A stretch of 64,000 nt of DNA from SIG603 sp963589785 (GCA_963589785.1 CAVAMJ010000012.1:15571-79570), one strand, 5' to 3'. Shown: positions 42,702 to 52,800, numbered from the stretch's first letter. The notes: a model not told the origin generated them from the sequence alone. Numbers and translations are program-made.

Positions 42702-43841
42702 TCATAGGTTAAACAGCGAAAAACGCTTTACATCAATGATATGTTTGGGACACATCTCGTGACAGCAAAAGCATTTTATGCAGTTATCGTAGTTTATATG
42801 AGCCTTGCGGTCAATTATCTCTATCGTGTGCTGTGGACAGCTTTCGGCGCATTTTCCGCATCCGACACACTTCTTCATCTGAATTTTCGGCTTAGGCGTG
42901 GTAATCTTTTTGACAAGCGGCTGCATAAATTTCGGCAAGAATTTACCGAAATCGACATTTTTTGTCTTCGGCATTTTAAATTTCGCCTCAATGCTCTTAA
43001 TCGGTGTGCCGACTATCTCAAGTTCATCGACCGATTGCACGCAAAGATCTCTGCTGTTCGCCTCAAAAAGCATACGCACGGACATCGGCTTGATACCTAT
43101 TGCCGTGCTTGCGGCAATATCTACATTATAAGGAGAAAGTCCCGTGAACAAAACTCCCATATGTCTTTTCTGACCGCCCGTGGGGCCGTCGCCCTCCATG
43201 CAGTCTATTCCATCGATTATGCACAAATCAGGCTTAATGTACTCTGCCAAATCTATCAGCATACTCGAGAAATCGTTTATCTCGGGATAACGGAAATGAA
43301 GCTCCGGCTTCATAAGTCCCGGCACTGTTCCGAAAAGGTTCTTTGTCGCTCCGCTGAACTGAGTCATGCAGTGAGTTTTCAGCTTAGCAATATCAATGAC
43401 AAAATCTGCCTTGACATAAGGGTTGATGACATTGAGCATACGGCAGATTTTACCGTGCGGCAATTCCACCGCCGTGTAACCGGTATCGAGATTTATTTTG
43501 AATCCGTCACGCTCTGCGACTTCGGCAATGCCACAGCCCTTTGTAATCATTTTTATGGTCTGCTCGGTGTAAAGCCCTCCGCTGCTCTCCGCTATGAGAA
43601 CCTCAGCGCCAAGCTTTTTCACTATTCTTCCGACAGCCGCCAGCACCTCGGGGTGAGTTGTTGTGGCGGCTTCGGGAGTAGCTTTCATTATAAGATTAGG
43701 TTTGATGACAACCGTCATTCCCGCTTTTATTTTCTCGTCAATGTGAAGCTCGTGAAATCTTTTTTCTAAGATAGTCTCGATTTTTTTCGGATCGTAATCT
43801 TCACATTTATCAACATACACACGGTTTTTAAGCTCAGTCAT
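42702..43841 (-). CDS. DUF362 protein with two [4Fe-4S] ferredoxin motifs
   Basis: A 379-residue protein. The DUF362 domain fills about residues 40-290 (VVIKPNLIMKATPEAATTTH, KLKTHCMTQFSGATKNLFG). A bacterial-type 2[4Fe-4S] ferredoxin region lies at about 315-372: CVGCGKCAESCP and CIKCFCCHEMCP. The family is common in anaerobes and presumed to move electrons, but its reaction is unknown. Its start lies inside the end of the aminotransferase gene (eight-base overlap). Confidence 0.88.
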   Translation of the reverse strand: MTELKNRVYVDKCEDYDPKKIETILEKRFHELHIDEKIKAGMTVVIKPNLIMKATPEAATTTHPEVLAAVGRIVKKLGAEVLIAESSGGLYTEQTIKMITKGCGIAEVAERDGFKINLDTGYTAVELPHGKICRMLNVINPYVKADFVIDIAKLKTHCMTQFSGATKNLFGTVPGLMKPELHFRYPEINDFSSMLIDLAEYIKPDLCIIDGIDCMEGDGPTGGQKRHMGVLFTGLSPYNVDIAASTAIGIKPMSVRMLFEANSRDLCVQSVDELEIVGTPIKSIEAKFKMPKTKNVDFGKFLPKFMQPLVKKITTPKPKIQMKKCVGCGKCAESCPQHTIEIIDRKAHINYDNCIKCFCCHEMCPKHIIDVKRFSLFNL

Positions 43842-45012
43842 TCTTTAGTTCCTTTATAAACTCTTCCATTCTTTCGAGAGCCTCGACAATATGTTGAGTG
43901 GAATAGCAATAAGAAATTCTGACATAACCCTCGCCGCACTTGCCGAATGCATCACCCGGTACTACGGCAACACGCTTTGAGTAAATCAGCTTTTCGCAGA
44001 ACTCCTGAGACGAAAGTCCTGTTGATTTGATAGACGGGAACACATAGAATGCGCCCTCCGGCTCAAAGCAGGTAAGTCCAAGCTTATTAAGACCGTCAAC
44101 AATGAGTCTTCTTCTCATGTCGTACTGCTCACGCATGGCAACAATGTCCTCATCGCCGTTCTCGAGTGCCTCGATAGCGGCATACTGCGACATGGTCGGA
44201 GCGCTCATGATACCGAACTGGTGAAGCTTTGTCATTGCGCCGATAATCTCCTGTGGGCCTACTGCATAGCCGAGTCTCCAGCCCGTCATGGAATATGACT
44301 TTGAGAAACCGTTGATGACAATTGTTCTCTCACGCATACCCTCGATTGAAGCAATCGAAACATGCTTTTCTTTGCCGTAAGTCAGCTCGGAATAAATCTC
44401 GTCTGAAAGTACGATGAGATCATGCTTTATAATGACCTCAGCAATTTCCTCAAGGTCTGACTTTCTCATGACGCCGCCCGTCGGATTATTTGGGAACGGC
44501 AAAATAAGCATCTTTGTCTTATCGGTGATGTGCTCCTCGAGATCCTTAGCGGTGAGCTTAAATTTATTCTCTGCCTTTGTGGTGATGATGACAGGCACAC
44601 CACCGGCCATTTGAGTTATCGGCACATAGCAAACAAAGCTTGGCTCAGGGATGAGAACCTCCTCACCGGGATTTATAAGCGTTCTTACGGCAAGGTCTAT
44701 TGCCTCACTGCCGCCGACAGTAACCAAAACCTCTTTTTCAGGGTTATACTCAAGCTGATATTTTCTCGATAAAAATGCAGAAATTTGCTCACGAAGCTTG
44801 ATAAAGCCTCTGTTTGGAGTGTAGCGAGTTCTTCCCTTTTCAAGGGTATAAATGCCCTCCTCACGGATATGCCACGGGGTATAAAAATCAGGCTCACCGA
44901 CAGAGAGTGAAATGACATCGTCAAGCTCATTTGCAATATCGAAAAATTTTCTGATGCCTGACGGCTTTACATTCTGAATCGTGTTGTTCAGTTTTTTAGT
45001 ATAATCAATCAA
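43834..45012 (-). CDS. PLP-dependent aminotransferase class I/II
   Basis: A 392-residue fold-type I aminotransferase. The PLP lysine is in INGFSKSYSMTGWRLGYAVG; FPNNPTGGVM and SDEIYSELTYG are the other cofactor contacts. It resembles the aspartate/alanine/PatA group; the exact substrates cannot be told. The start codon is TTG (45012), overlapping the regulator stop, with GAGAGGA about ten bases upstream. Being coupled to an Lrp-type regulator, it probably handles an amino acid that the regulator senses. Confidence 0.9.
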   Translation of the reverse strand: MIDYTKKLNNTIQNVKPSGIRKFFDIANELDDVISLSVGEPDFYTPWHIREEGIYTLEKGRTRYTPNRGFIKLREQISAFLSRKYQLEYNPEKEVLVTVGGSEAIDLAVRTLINPGEEVLIPEPSFVCYVPITQMAGGVPVIITTKAENKFKLTAKDLEEHITDKTKMLILPFPNNPTGGVMRKSDLEEIAEVIIKHDLIVLSDEIYSELTYGKEKHVSIASIEGMRERTIVINGFSKSYSMTGWRLGYAVGPQEIIGAMTKLHQFGIMSAPTMSQYAAIEALENGDEDIVAMREQYDMRRRLIVDGLNKLGLTCFEPEGAFYVFPSIKSTGLSSQEFCEKLIYSKRVAVVPGDAFGKCGEGYVRISYCYSTQHIVEALERMEEFIKELKND

Positions 45013-45502
45013 TTAAGTTGCTTCCTCTCTCATCAATTTCTTCGTGCTCTTTGTCATAAATAGCACCCGCATCCTTGTATCTGGTGAGAACAAAGTGAGT
45101 TGCTGTGGAAAGAATACCGCCGATAGGCGCAAGTCTTTTTGCAACAAACATAGCAATATCCTGCATGGATTTAGCATTGACAAGCACTGCCAAATCGAAT
45201 CCGCCGGACATAAGATAGACAGATTCTACCTCAGGGAAGCTCATAATTCTTGCGGCAATCTCATCGAAGCCTGTGTTTCTCTGAGGAGTAACCTTAAGCT
45301 CGATTAAAGCGGAAGCTTTCTGGATAGATGTTTTATCCCAATTGATAAGTGTCTTATAGCCGTTAATTATTCCGTTTTTCTCATATTCCTTAATCGCCTT
45401 CGCTACCTCATGCTCGTCCTCATCGAGCATAACGGCAACCTGTGCCGCTGTGAGTGTGGCGTCATTTTCAAGAAGCTTCAAAATTCTCTCTTTATTTTCC
45501 AT
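45005..45502 (-). CDS. Lrp/AsnC family transcriptional regulator
   Basis: A 165-residue regulator with an N-terminal winged helix (about residues 5-55) and a C-terminal RAM ligand-binding domain (about 62-140, ASALIELKVTPQRNTGFDEI). It usually senses an amino acid and controls neighbouring genes. It overlaps the aminotransferase gene and is first in the operon. A palindrome just upstream is a good candidate for its own operator. Confidence 0.9.
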   Translation of the reverse strand: MENKERILKLLENDATLTAAQVAVMLDEDEHEVAKAIKEYEKNGIINGYKTLINWDKTSIQKASALIELKVTPQRNTGFDEIAARIMSFPEVESVYLMSGGFDLAVLVNAKSMQDIAMFVAKRLAPIGGILSTATHFVLTRYKDAGAIYDKEHEEIDERGSNLID

Positions 45503-45537
45503 AAATTTAAATCCTTTCAGAATAAATTTTCTATTTT

Positions 45538-45557
45538 GATAACAATAATGTTATCAT
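45538..45557. promoter_or_regulatory. Palindromic operator candidate upstream of the Lrp-type gene
   Basis: TGATAACA (45538-45545) and TGTTATCA (45550-45557) form an exact 8-bp inverted repeat around ATAA, 36 bases upstream of the regulator start. It overlaps where the promoter should be, consistent with autoregulation. Confidence 0.5.
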
Positions 45558-45642
45558 AGCACATATTTAAATAAACTTCTACTTAAAAATGAAAAAATCG
45601 GATACAAAAGTTTCATTTTGGGTCTATTTTCTTGTATGCAAA

Positions 45643-45671
45643 AAAGTGAGAACGCAAAGCATTCCCACTTT
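45643..45671 (-). terminator. Terminator after the XRE regulator gene
   Basis: Stem AAAGTG...CACTTT extended by G-U pairs (45643-45671); read leftwards it ends in a T-run. Confidence 0.65.
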
Positions 45672-45685
45672 CTTTAAGTCAAATA

Positions 45686-46105
45686 TTACTTCTTGCCCAT
45701 TGCTTTTCTGATAAGTGCCTGACCCTCGTCGGACTTGAGCACCTCAAGAACCGCTTTTGTGAAAAGGTCGGACTTTGTGAAAGCATCCATCATCGAACCT
45801 GAATTGGACTGAGTCTCGCTCTGCTGCTTGACTGTTTTGGTGCGGACAGGTCTTTGAGCCTGTCTTTCTTCCTTTTCAGCCTCGGAAATCCATCTTGACA
45901 TCGAGTCGTCCTCGCCGCAAAGATAACCTACCGTCACGCCGAAATACTCGGCAAGCTTTTCCTGCTGTGCCTTTGTCGGTGTGAGCTTTCCTGCCTCAAA
46001 TTTATCGATAGTCATTTTCGGGAAACCGAGCTCTTGGCAAAGTGCAAAGCGGCTGACGCCCTTTTCAGTGCGAAGCTCTTCTATTCTTTTTGAAATCTTA
46101 ACCAT
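45686..46105 (-). CDS. XRE-family helix-turn-helix regulator
   Basis: A 139-residue protein with a Cro/CI-type HTH at about residues 5-62 (SKRIEELRTEKGVSRFALCQ, then PKMTIDKFEAGKLTPTKAQQ). A Gln/Ser/Thr-rich linker lies at about 80-105 and a short helical C-terminus follows (DLFTKAVLEVLKSDEGQALI). It is monocistronic with GAGG before the start. Its targets are unknown. Confidence 0.85.
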   Translation of the reverse strand: MVKISKRIEELRTEKGVSRFALCQELGFPKMTIDKFEAGKLTPTKAQQEKLAEYFGVTVGYLCGEDDSMSRWISEAEKEERQAQRPVRTKTVKQQSETQSNSGSMMDAFTKSDLFTKAVLEVLKSDEGQALIRKAMGKK

Positions 46106-46187
46106 ATCTATACCTCATTTCAAGTTGTTTTTATTTTAGTTAATTAATTTTACCACAAAATTTTCGCTGTGTAAAACACTTTCGGAG

Positions 46188-46226
46188 AAAGCAAAACGAC
46201 GGAGCATCCGCTCCGCCGTTTTGCTT
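46188..46226 (-). terminator. Terminator after htrA
   Basis: AAAGCAAAACGACGGAGC (46188-46205) pairs with GCTCCGCCGTTTTGCTT (46210-46226) around ATCC with one mismatch. A second palindrome, ATTGGCTT/AAGCCAAT (46271-46287), lies between it and the htrA stop. Confidence 0.75.
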
Positions 46227-46299
46227 GAAAAAGGAGATTTATGAAAAAGACTCATACGCGATATTAGGGTATTGGCTTCAAGCCAATCACGGTCACGGA

Positions 46300-47964
46300 T
46301 TAGCCTCTAGCATTATTTCCGTTTCCGTTATTCTGTCCGTTTGAATCGTTGTTATTTGAACTATTGTCGTTTGAAGAATCTGTGTCCTCAACGTGCTCAC
46401 TGAGCGTTACGGTAATCTCGATGTCCTTCTCGCCTGTGAGTGCTCTGTCCACCTTGAGTGTGACTGTGTCACCCGGTTTCTTCTGAGTTACAACTGAAGT
46501 AATCGTTGTCGAAGATGTAACAGCTGTTCCGTCGATGCTTGTGATAACATCGCCCTTCTCAAGGCCTGCAGAAACTGCTTCATCGGAATTTACCGAAGCA
46601 ACATACATACCTGAGGAAAGTCCGTACCACTGAGCTGTCATGGAGTCGATGTAAGTACCGCTGACACCAAGCGCCGCTCTGTCCTTAACATAACCGTAGT
46701 TGATAAGGCTTGTGAGTATCGGCTGTGCTGTGTCGGACGGAATTGCAAATCCAAGTCCCTCATAGCCTGTCGAAACAATCTTAGAGGAGTTGATACCGAT
46801 AACCTGACCATACTGGTTTACAAGCGCACCGCCTGAGTTACCCGGGTTAATTGCGGCATCTGTCTGAATGCAATACATAGTGTAACCGGACTCTGTTGTG
46901 ATCTCTCTGTTAAGAGCAGATACATAACCGACTGTTACGGATGAAGCAAGAGCTGAACCGCCCGGGTTACCGATTGCTATAACCTGATCGCCGACTGAAA
47001 GATCTTCAGCTGAACCAAACTCTGCGGCTGTAAGACCTGTAGCATCAATCTTAAGAATAGCAAGGTCAGAAACCTCATCAGAGCCAACTAAAGTAGCCTC
47101 ATAGCTTGTTCCGTCACTTGTAAGAACCTTAAGCGATGTCGCACCGTCTACAACGTGAGCATTTGTTGCAATGTAACCGTCCTCGGAAATAATGATTCCC
47201 GAGCCCTCGGCTGTAGGATCAACCTCTGTGCTTGAATCATCGGAATTATTTCCGTTAGATCCGTCAGAACCGTAGCCGTAACCGAAGTAATTAGAGAAGT
47301 AATCTGCGTAACTGTTTTCAGTTACCTGATAATTCTGAACGCATACAACAGACGGGATAAGCTTTTCTGCAATTTCCTGTCTTGTCAAAGCGCCGTCGGT
47401 GCTTGTGGTTGTTGTGTCGTCACTGCCGTTTGAATTATCGATTATCTTCGTAATGGTGTAAGCCGCACTGTCGGATGATGAAGAATTGTTAGTTCCGATA
47501 TAACCGCCCTTAATAAGAGCTGTCATAACTCCGACCGAAGCGCCCGCCGAAATCAAACAGCAGAGTAAAAGTGCAAGAACCTTGACTCCGAACGGAGTGC
47601 CGTTTCTCTGCTTTTTCTGCTTAGCCGTGTGTGCTGGATGCTGAGCATTCTGGTACATAGGCTGTGCCGGTGGCGTTTGCTGTCCCCAAGTATAAGAACT
47701 CTGTCTGTAAGCGTTCTGATTATACTGAGGCTGCTGCGGCTGATGGTAGTAAGCTGACTGTGTCGGATTAGTGTACTGCGGAGCACCGGGCTGGGTGTAG
47801 GTTCTTCCTGTCGGCTCTGCCTTAGGAATTTCGTTACCGCTCATATGGTACTCGTGGTTAACTTCCTGTGTATTTTTCGGCTCACTATCCACCGTGTTGG
47901 TGTTAGCTTCTTCGTTAACATTATTGTTTGTGTTAGAAGTATTGTTATCATAAGGATTATTCAT
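46300..47964 (-). CDS. Membrane-anchored HtrA/DegP-type serine protease
   Basis: A 554-residue quality-control protease acting outside the membrane. The N-terminal 120 residues are Asn/Gln/Pro-rich and cytoplasmic, followed by a transmembrane segment (about 127-149). The trypsin-like domain has His270 (ATNAHVVDG), Asp300 (VSDLAILKI) and Ser377 (INPGNSGGALVN). One PDZ domain follows (about 430-525), and an Asn-rich tail ends the protein. The ATG at 47964 follows AAAGGAG. It is the last gene of the ordinary chromosomal part before the composition changes. Confidence 0.94.
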   Translation of the reverse strand: MNNPYDNNTSNTNNNVNEEANTNTVDSEPKNTQEVNHEYHMSGNEIPKAEPTGRTYTQPGAPQYTNPTQSAYYHQPQQPQYNQNAYRQSSYTWGQQTPPAQPMYQNAQHPAHTAKQKKQRNGTPFGVKVLALLLCCLISAGASVGVMTALIKGGYIGTNNSSSSDSAAYTITKIIDNSNGSDDTTTTSTDGALTRQEIAEKLIPSVVCVQNYQVTENSYADYFSNYFGYGYGSDGSNGNNSDDSSTEVDPTAEGSGIIISEDGYIATNAHVVDGATSLKVLTSDGTSYEATLVGSDEVSDLAILKIDATGLTAAEFGSAEDLSVGDQVIAIGNPGGSALASSVTVGYVSALNREITTESGYTMYCIQTDAAINPGNSGGALVNQYGQVIGINSSKIVSTGYEGLGFAIPSDTAQPILTSLINYGYVKDRAALGVSGTYIDSMTAQWYGLSSGMYVASVNSDEAVSAGLEKGDVITSIDGTAVTSSTTITSVVTQKKPGDTVTLKVDRALTGEKDIEITVTLSEHVEDTDSSNDNSSNNNDSNGQNNGNGNNARG

Positions 47965-47982
47965 AACTCTAACTCCTTTCTA

Positions 47983-48011
47983 ATTTTACAACAAAAATTG
48001 CTTGTAGTCAA
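47983..48011 (-). promoter_or_regulatory. Promoter of htrA
   Basis: Read leftwards: TTGACT (48011-48006), 17-base spacer, TAAAAT (47988-47983). Confidence 0.7.
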
Positions 48012-48155
48012 TAATTACTTTTTTTGCAATTTCTTTGCTTTTCTTTATGTCTAGATTATGCACTTGATATGTGATATTTATGTGAAGAATATTTTTTATT
48101 TAAATGAATTTTCAGATTATGTATATACATTTTTGTTCATTTACAGAAAAGAAAA

Positions 48156-48518
48156 ATCCCGCCGATCTCCTCCGGCTGCGGTTCCTTTATTGAACAGTTA
48201 GCGAACTCCCTGAATTATGAAGTAAAGGATTTCGCGAAGGAAGCGCTGTTCGCGTCCAATCCGGTCGATCTCGGCACCCGCTGCACGGTTTTCATGAATT
48301 CCAATGTTCAGGTCTTTAAGAGGCGGTTCAATATTCCGGCTTCCAAAGTAAAGAAAGCCTGTGAACTCGGCTGGAAGGAACTGCTGGCGGCCAAGGCCGA
48401 TATGCAGAAGGAATGCGAGAAGGTCATCGAAGAGCTGAAACAGAACGGCGGCCACGGTATCGTCCTGGCAGGACGCCCGTACCATACAGACCCGGAGGTC
48501 AACCACGGCATTCCGTAA
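48156..48518 (+). pseudogene. Remnant of an acyl-CoA dehydratase activase-type gene with an internal deletion
   Basis: One open frame without start codon or promoter. It encodes SSGCGSFIEQLANSLNYEVK, then PVDLGTRCTVFMNSNVQ, which is the end of the activase ATPase domain of 2-hydroxyacyl-CoA dehydratase activators. It then jumps at once to FNIPASKVKKACELGWKELL and GIVLAGRPYHTDPEVNHGIP, which belong hundreds of residues further on in the large (about 1400-residue) proteins of this family. It stops where the family would continue HGIPE. Both ends and the middle are therefore missing. Codon use matches the island to the right, not htrA to the left. It marks the border of foreign DNA. Confidence 0.7.
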
Positions 48519-48546
48519 ACTCAATAAAGAGGAATAAGAGAAGAAC

Positions 48547-48596
48547 GAAAAAGCTCTGTGCGCACATTCCGTTTTCCGGATGGTCACAGAGCTTTT
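48547..48596. terminator. Bidirectional terminator at the left end of the island
   Basis: AAAAAGCTCTGTG (48547-48559) pairs with CACAGAGCTTTTT (48584-48596); T-runs on both strands. It ends the leftward island operon. Confidence 0.85.
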
Positions 48597-48645
48597 TATT
48601 TTGTTTTCCGGCTATTTTGCACCATGCTTTATCCCGCCTGAAATT

Positions 48646-49824
48646 TTACCGTACTGTGATCTCGAAGACCTCCGGATAATTTCCGAAGGAAATCCGGCAG
48701 GGCAGCGGGCATTCCCACGCCTGCTGCCGGGGCAGACGGAAGGTGCTTCCGTTCGCCGTACACATCGTTCCATCGCTGGACAAATCCTGCACAACCGCCA
48801 TTCCCGGATTCTCCGAGCAGAAGATAACACAGTGCAGACGGCTGATCTCCGGCGAGTTAAAGATAATATTGCACTTCGTCGGGTCGGTTCCCAGCGATAT
48901 CTTCATGCCTGGCGTAAGCTCCAGCTCCGCCCCTGCATACTCTCCGCTGCGGCATACCAGGCGAAGCGGGCGAACCACGGACTGTGGATTCTGATTCCGA
49001 AAGTCTGCATTTTCTACCGGATTTGACTGCGGCTGGTTCTGTTCCTGTGGGTAGTCTCTTCCTGCCTGCTGGTTCTTTTCGAAGCTGTCCTTTAACTGAG
49101 AAGCTCCCTGCGCCGCTTTCAATGCCGCCGTCTGCAGCTTCTCAGCTCCCTTCTTCATCATGCGGCCCATGGCTGCTGCCGTCTCCTGCGCATTAACTTT
49201 CGCTTCCGCCATACTGCCGGAAGTAAAGGCCACATGCCAGCAGTACGCATTCACACAGATCATCACCGCCAGCATAAAGAAGACCGCATAGCTGCCGAAG
49301 GATTCCAGGTCGTAGGCGATTAGGCTTATCAACATATACGTAAAGATCTCACTGCTGATCAGCACCATGACCGCGTTTCCCGCCAACGCATTTTTCCCGC
49401 GGAGAATCAGGCTGAGAATGATCCCAATCACCAGAGCCGCAATGAAGAGTACCACATCCGTAACCGACCGCGACATCATGCTCAACTTAAAGAAGAATGT
49501 AAAACCGCTGATGCTGATGCCATAGAAATTGATAAACGGAACAATCATGAACAGCAGCAGCGTACCACCGAACAGCGCTGTGCGTACTTTCGGGTCAATC
49601 ACCGGTTTCTGATCCCGCGGCAGATTCTTCAATGCGATCACAACCGCTACAAGATACGGCAGGACAAAGACGCATAACAAACCGCATACCGCACAGATTA
49701 AGGCTTTCACATAGTCTTTCCGCCGAAATACCCCGTAGGCCGGTGTCAGTGCGATAATCGCATACAAAACAGAGACCATAAGGTTAAACAACGGCGGAAA
49801 GCTGACTGCTTCTGAATAATACAT
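48646..49824 (-). CDS. Six-TM membrane protein with a C-terminal, atypical FHA domain
   Basis: A 392-residue protein. About six transmembrane segments fill residues 11-198. A helical, Ala/Gln-rich linker (200-280) leads to a C-terminal FHA domain (about 286-392) facing the cytoplasm. FHA domains bind phosphothreonine peptides through an Arg, a Ser and an Asn. Here ISRLHC keeps Ser328 and His331, but the GR motif reads LGTD (Thr313 in place of Arg) and SSNGT reads SSDGT (Asp351). Phosphopeptide binding may thus be altered or lost. I chose the ATG at 49824 for its GAGAGGGA; an in-frame ATG at 49854 has no ribosome binding site. It is last in the leftward operon. Confidence 0.8.
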   Translation of the reverse strand: MYYSEAVSFPPLFNLMVSVLYAIIALTPAYGVFRRKDYVKALICAVCGLLCVFVLPYLVAVVIALKNLPRDQKPVIDPKVRTALFGGTLLLFMIVPFINFYGISISGFTFFFKLSMMSRSVTDVVLFIAALVIGIILSLILRGKNALAGNAVMVLISSEIFTYMLISLIAYDLESFGSYAVFFMLAVMICVNAYCWHVAFTSGSMAEAKVNAQETAAAMGRMMKKGAEKLQTAALKAAQGASQLKDSFEKNQQAGRDYPQEQNQPQSNPVENADFRNQNPQSVVRPLRLVCRSGEYAGAELELTPGMKISLGTDPTKCNIIFNSPEISRLHCVIFCSENPGMAVVQDLSSDGTMCTANGSTFRLPRQQAWECPLPCRISFGNYPEVFEITVR

Positions 49825-49885
49825 AAATTTTCCCTCTCTTTCTAGCTGTAACATTTTAACCGTAACAGCACATCACATTCACGCC

Positions 49886-52800
49886 TCAGCGCACCAGTCC
49901 GGTATCGTCCCGGGGTGTCATGATATTGCTGTACGTATACTTGCCCTGGCTGTCCCAGTCTTCATATAAACAGTCGTCTAGCTCTGCCATCCAGGTGACG
50001 GCGTCCGCATTGACGAACAGCTCTTTTACCAGGAAGATCGAATCCCGGTCGAGCTCCACGCAGCTTGTATATCCGGGCGGTCCATACGAAGAGGTTCTTC
50101 CTGTCCAGTGCGGCAGAATCTTCGCGTGGCGCAGGCCGGTCACTTCTTCCAGGTTCTCATAGAAAGCGTTCAGGACTTCCCCTCTCTCCGCCGAGTCAAA
50201 ATCCGCGGACTGTGTCTCCTCATCCGTCATCGCCGGATTATCCTTTGCAAGATCCATGATGATTGGATTGCCGTTCTCTGAACTTACAACAGTACCTCTC
50301 TGCGCCCATACGGACAGATCGCTTCCCATGCTAACCCGCCAGTAATGGTCGGACTGGAGCATGCCATCCGCATAGAAGAGCTGCCGGATAGACTCATCGC
50401 CGCCTCCGTTTCCCCGCTCAAAGCCATACACGTACAACTTCGGCGAGCCGTCCGCTTCCGTGAAGAACACCGCCAGACGGCTGTTAATCCCATCCCGGCA
50501 GAGCTTCGAAGCGTCAAAGGACATCTGGGAAGCCAGGGACACCGATTCCGTACCCGATTCCACTTCATAGACTTCGAGAATCATCTCCGCATTATCTCCT
50601 GGTGTGAAGCGCACAGTAATCAGTTCTTTCTTCCCATCGGTATCCAGATCTGCAATCCAGGCGCTCAGAATACCGTTCATCAGAGAATTATCTCCACATT
50701 CCCAGGTAGACAGGCTTTCCGATAGCTTCCAGGGCGTCACTGACATCACGCCATACGAAGCAGCCAGATCGTTTTTCAGGTATTGCAGCAGAATCTCTGT
50801 CGGATCAGCTGTACTCTCCGGCTCCGTTGTCTCAGCAGAATTCGAAGTTTCTGTATCCCATGCTTTTTTCGTCGGTTCAGAGCTGTCCGGACTTTCGGAA
50901 ATCAACTCACCGGTTCCGCCGGTCAGTTCGATGATTCCGTAGTTAATTCCATTTCCGGTCAGGTTCGTCATCGCGGAAGCGCTGACGCCCTGATACTCCG
51001 CGCGGAAGATGTATGTCCCCGTCTCAAGCATATTTTCAAAGCAAAATACGCCGTCTTTTCCGGTAGTTACACTTCCCTTTTCCACCAGCTCATGGTTCAT
51101 ATACCGGTATGCTGTCACGGTCGCTCCGGCCACCGGATTTCCGTTCTTCTTTACAACGCCCTTCGCCTTCTCGGATCCGACATAACGGAAATGCTCCGCT
51201 TCCAGATCGCGGCATACCATCAGGAAACCTTGGTTTATCTCCTCTCCCAGCCAATAGGTGTTGTTGCCAACTTCAAGTGCATTCCACAGCGACGGGCCGC
51301 GGCTGTACAGCTCTCCCGTCTCATAATCACCGTCCGTAATGACTCTCAGATACTGCTTCCAGAAATTGTACCAGTTGCGATCATACGATGCTGCGAAATT
51401 CGCTTCCTTTATTGGGTTCGCTTTGATCGTCTCCGTCGAACCAATCATGGCGCGCGCCCCGTGCTCCAGCAGGAAACGGTTGAATGTGTAATCCCCCAGT
51501 CCGTAGCACGCATTCATATAGAATACCGTGTTGTCGAACCGACGGTTGCCGTATTCGTTCATCACAACATCCGTGGAGAAGCAGATTTTTCCATCCGAGC
51601 ACATATAGATCAAAGAGCGCGTCGGATTATCCAGGTTCTTCTCGGAATCATAATACGCATAGAAATACTGTGCGCCAATCTTCTTCGCAGCGTCTCCCGT
51701 CGCGAAGGAAGCCTGAAGATAGAGACGATCATCCCCATTCTCCCGCTTCGTAAACAGCCCTCCGTGCGTGTGCAGGATGATCGAACCGTAATCACACCAC
51801 AAGCCATCCAGCATCCACCCCAGGAAAGCATCTTCCTGCCGAAGATCCATTATCGCCCCGATACTGGAGGCCAGCTGCCGGGCAAAATCCTTCATGGAGT
51901 CCGAGAGTGTCATCTCATCCGAGAGCTGCGCCAGAAGCACACGGTTGCTTGTAAGCGCATAGCTGTTGTATACATAATAGGAAGAAAGATCCCAGCCTTG
52001 ATTCACCGCTTCTGTGAAACCGTTCTCCTGCAGCGACTCGACATCCTCCGTCTCATATGTTCTGTAATCTCTGCCGCCGAGCGTTCCCTCCTCCGCAGGG
52101 AGCATATAGACACCGCCAAGCCCATCGTTCGTCACATAGAAAACATGCTCCTCATCCGTGCGGGCTACATGCTCGATCCGCGGATCTGCCTCCAGCGTTT
52201 GCGCTACTGTATCCACAAAGTTCGCATCCGGCGTAGAATCCGGATATGCCTTTCTCTCCTGCTCATCAATATCCGCCGCCACATCGGTCAGCGTCTGCAT
52301 CATCTCTTCCGTAATCTCCGGTGCAATGCGAACCTCCAGAGACTGGCTGGTTGACTCCTGACTTTTTGCAGTAAAGACCAGAATCTCCGGCTGACTGCGA
52401 CTCAGCGGGAATTTCAGCTCATAGGTTCTGCGGCCCCCATTCTCCTCGGTAAGCGTAAAATCTCCCTTTTTTGCGTCGTTCAGGTAAAGCGAAAACTCCT
52501 CCTCTTCCCCGGAATCAGACTCTACGGTAAAGGTAACTTCCGTCTCTTCGCCAGTCGTAAGCAAATAAGAATCCGCATAGAAGATACAATCGGATACCTC
52601 GCAGGAAATCACGCCCTCTCCGCTATCCGCCGCTGAAAAAGGCCGCAGCGTATAAACCGCCATTCCGATTCCGAAAAGAATGGATGCAGCACAGAAAATT
52701 GCCGCTGTAACCGGCCGTCTAAAACGGGGCCACGGCTCGATCAGATAGAAGGTTCCGTGATCCCGCAGAAAACTGTACTGCTTTGCCTGCGCCTCGCAAA

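Noticed and set aside
42741..43769. A 342-codon plus-strand open frame opposite the DUF362 gene
   Set aside because: Composition (many Cys, His, Phe) is typical of an antisense frame; the minus-strand frame has clear ferredoxin motifs.
46241..46267. An 8-codon plus-strand frame (MKKTHTRY) with a perfect AAAGGAG upstream
   Set aside because: It lies in the 3' region of htrA on the opposite strand, with no promoter and no gene for it to lead; likely chance, though the ribosome binding site is striking.
50783..52354. A 523-codon open frame on the plus strand opposite the caspase-like gene
   Set aside because: It is rich in Arg, His and Ile with no domain pattern, has no ribosome binding site, and arises from the codon bias of the GC-richer opposite gene, whose domains are clear.
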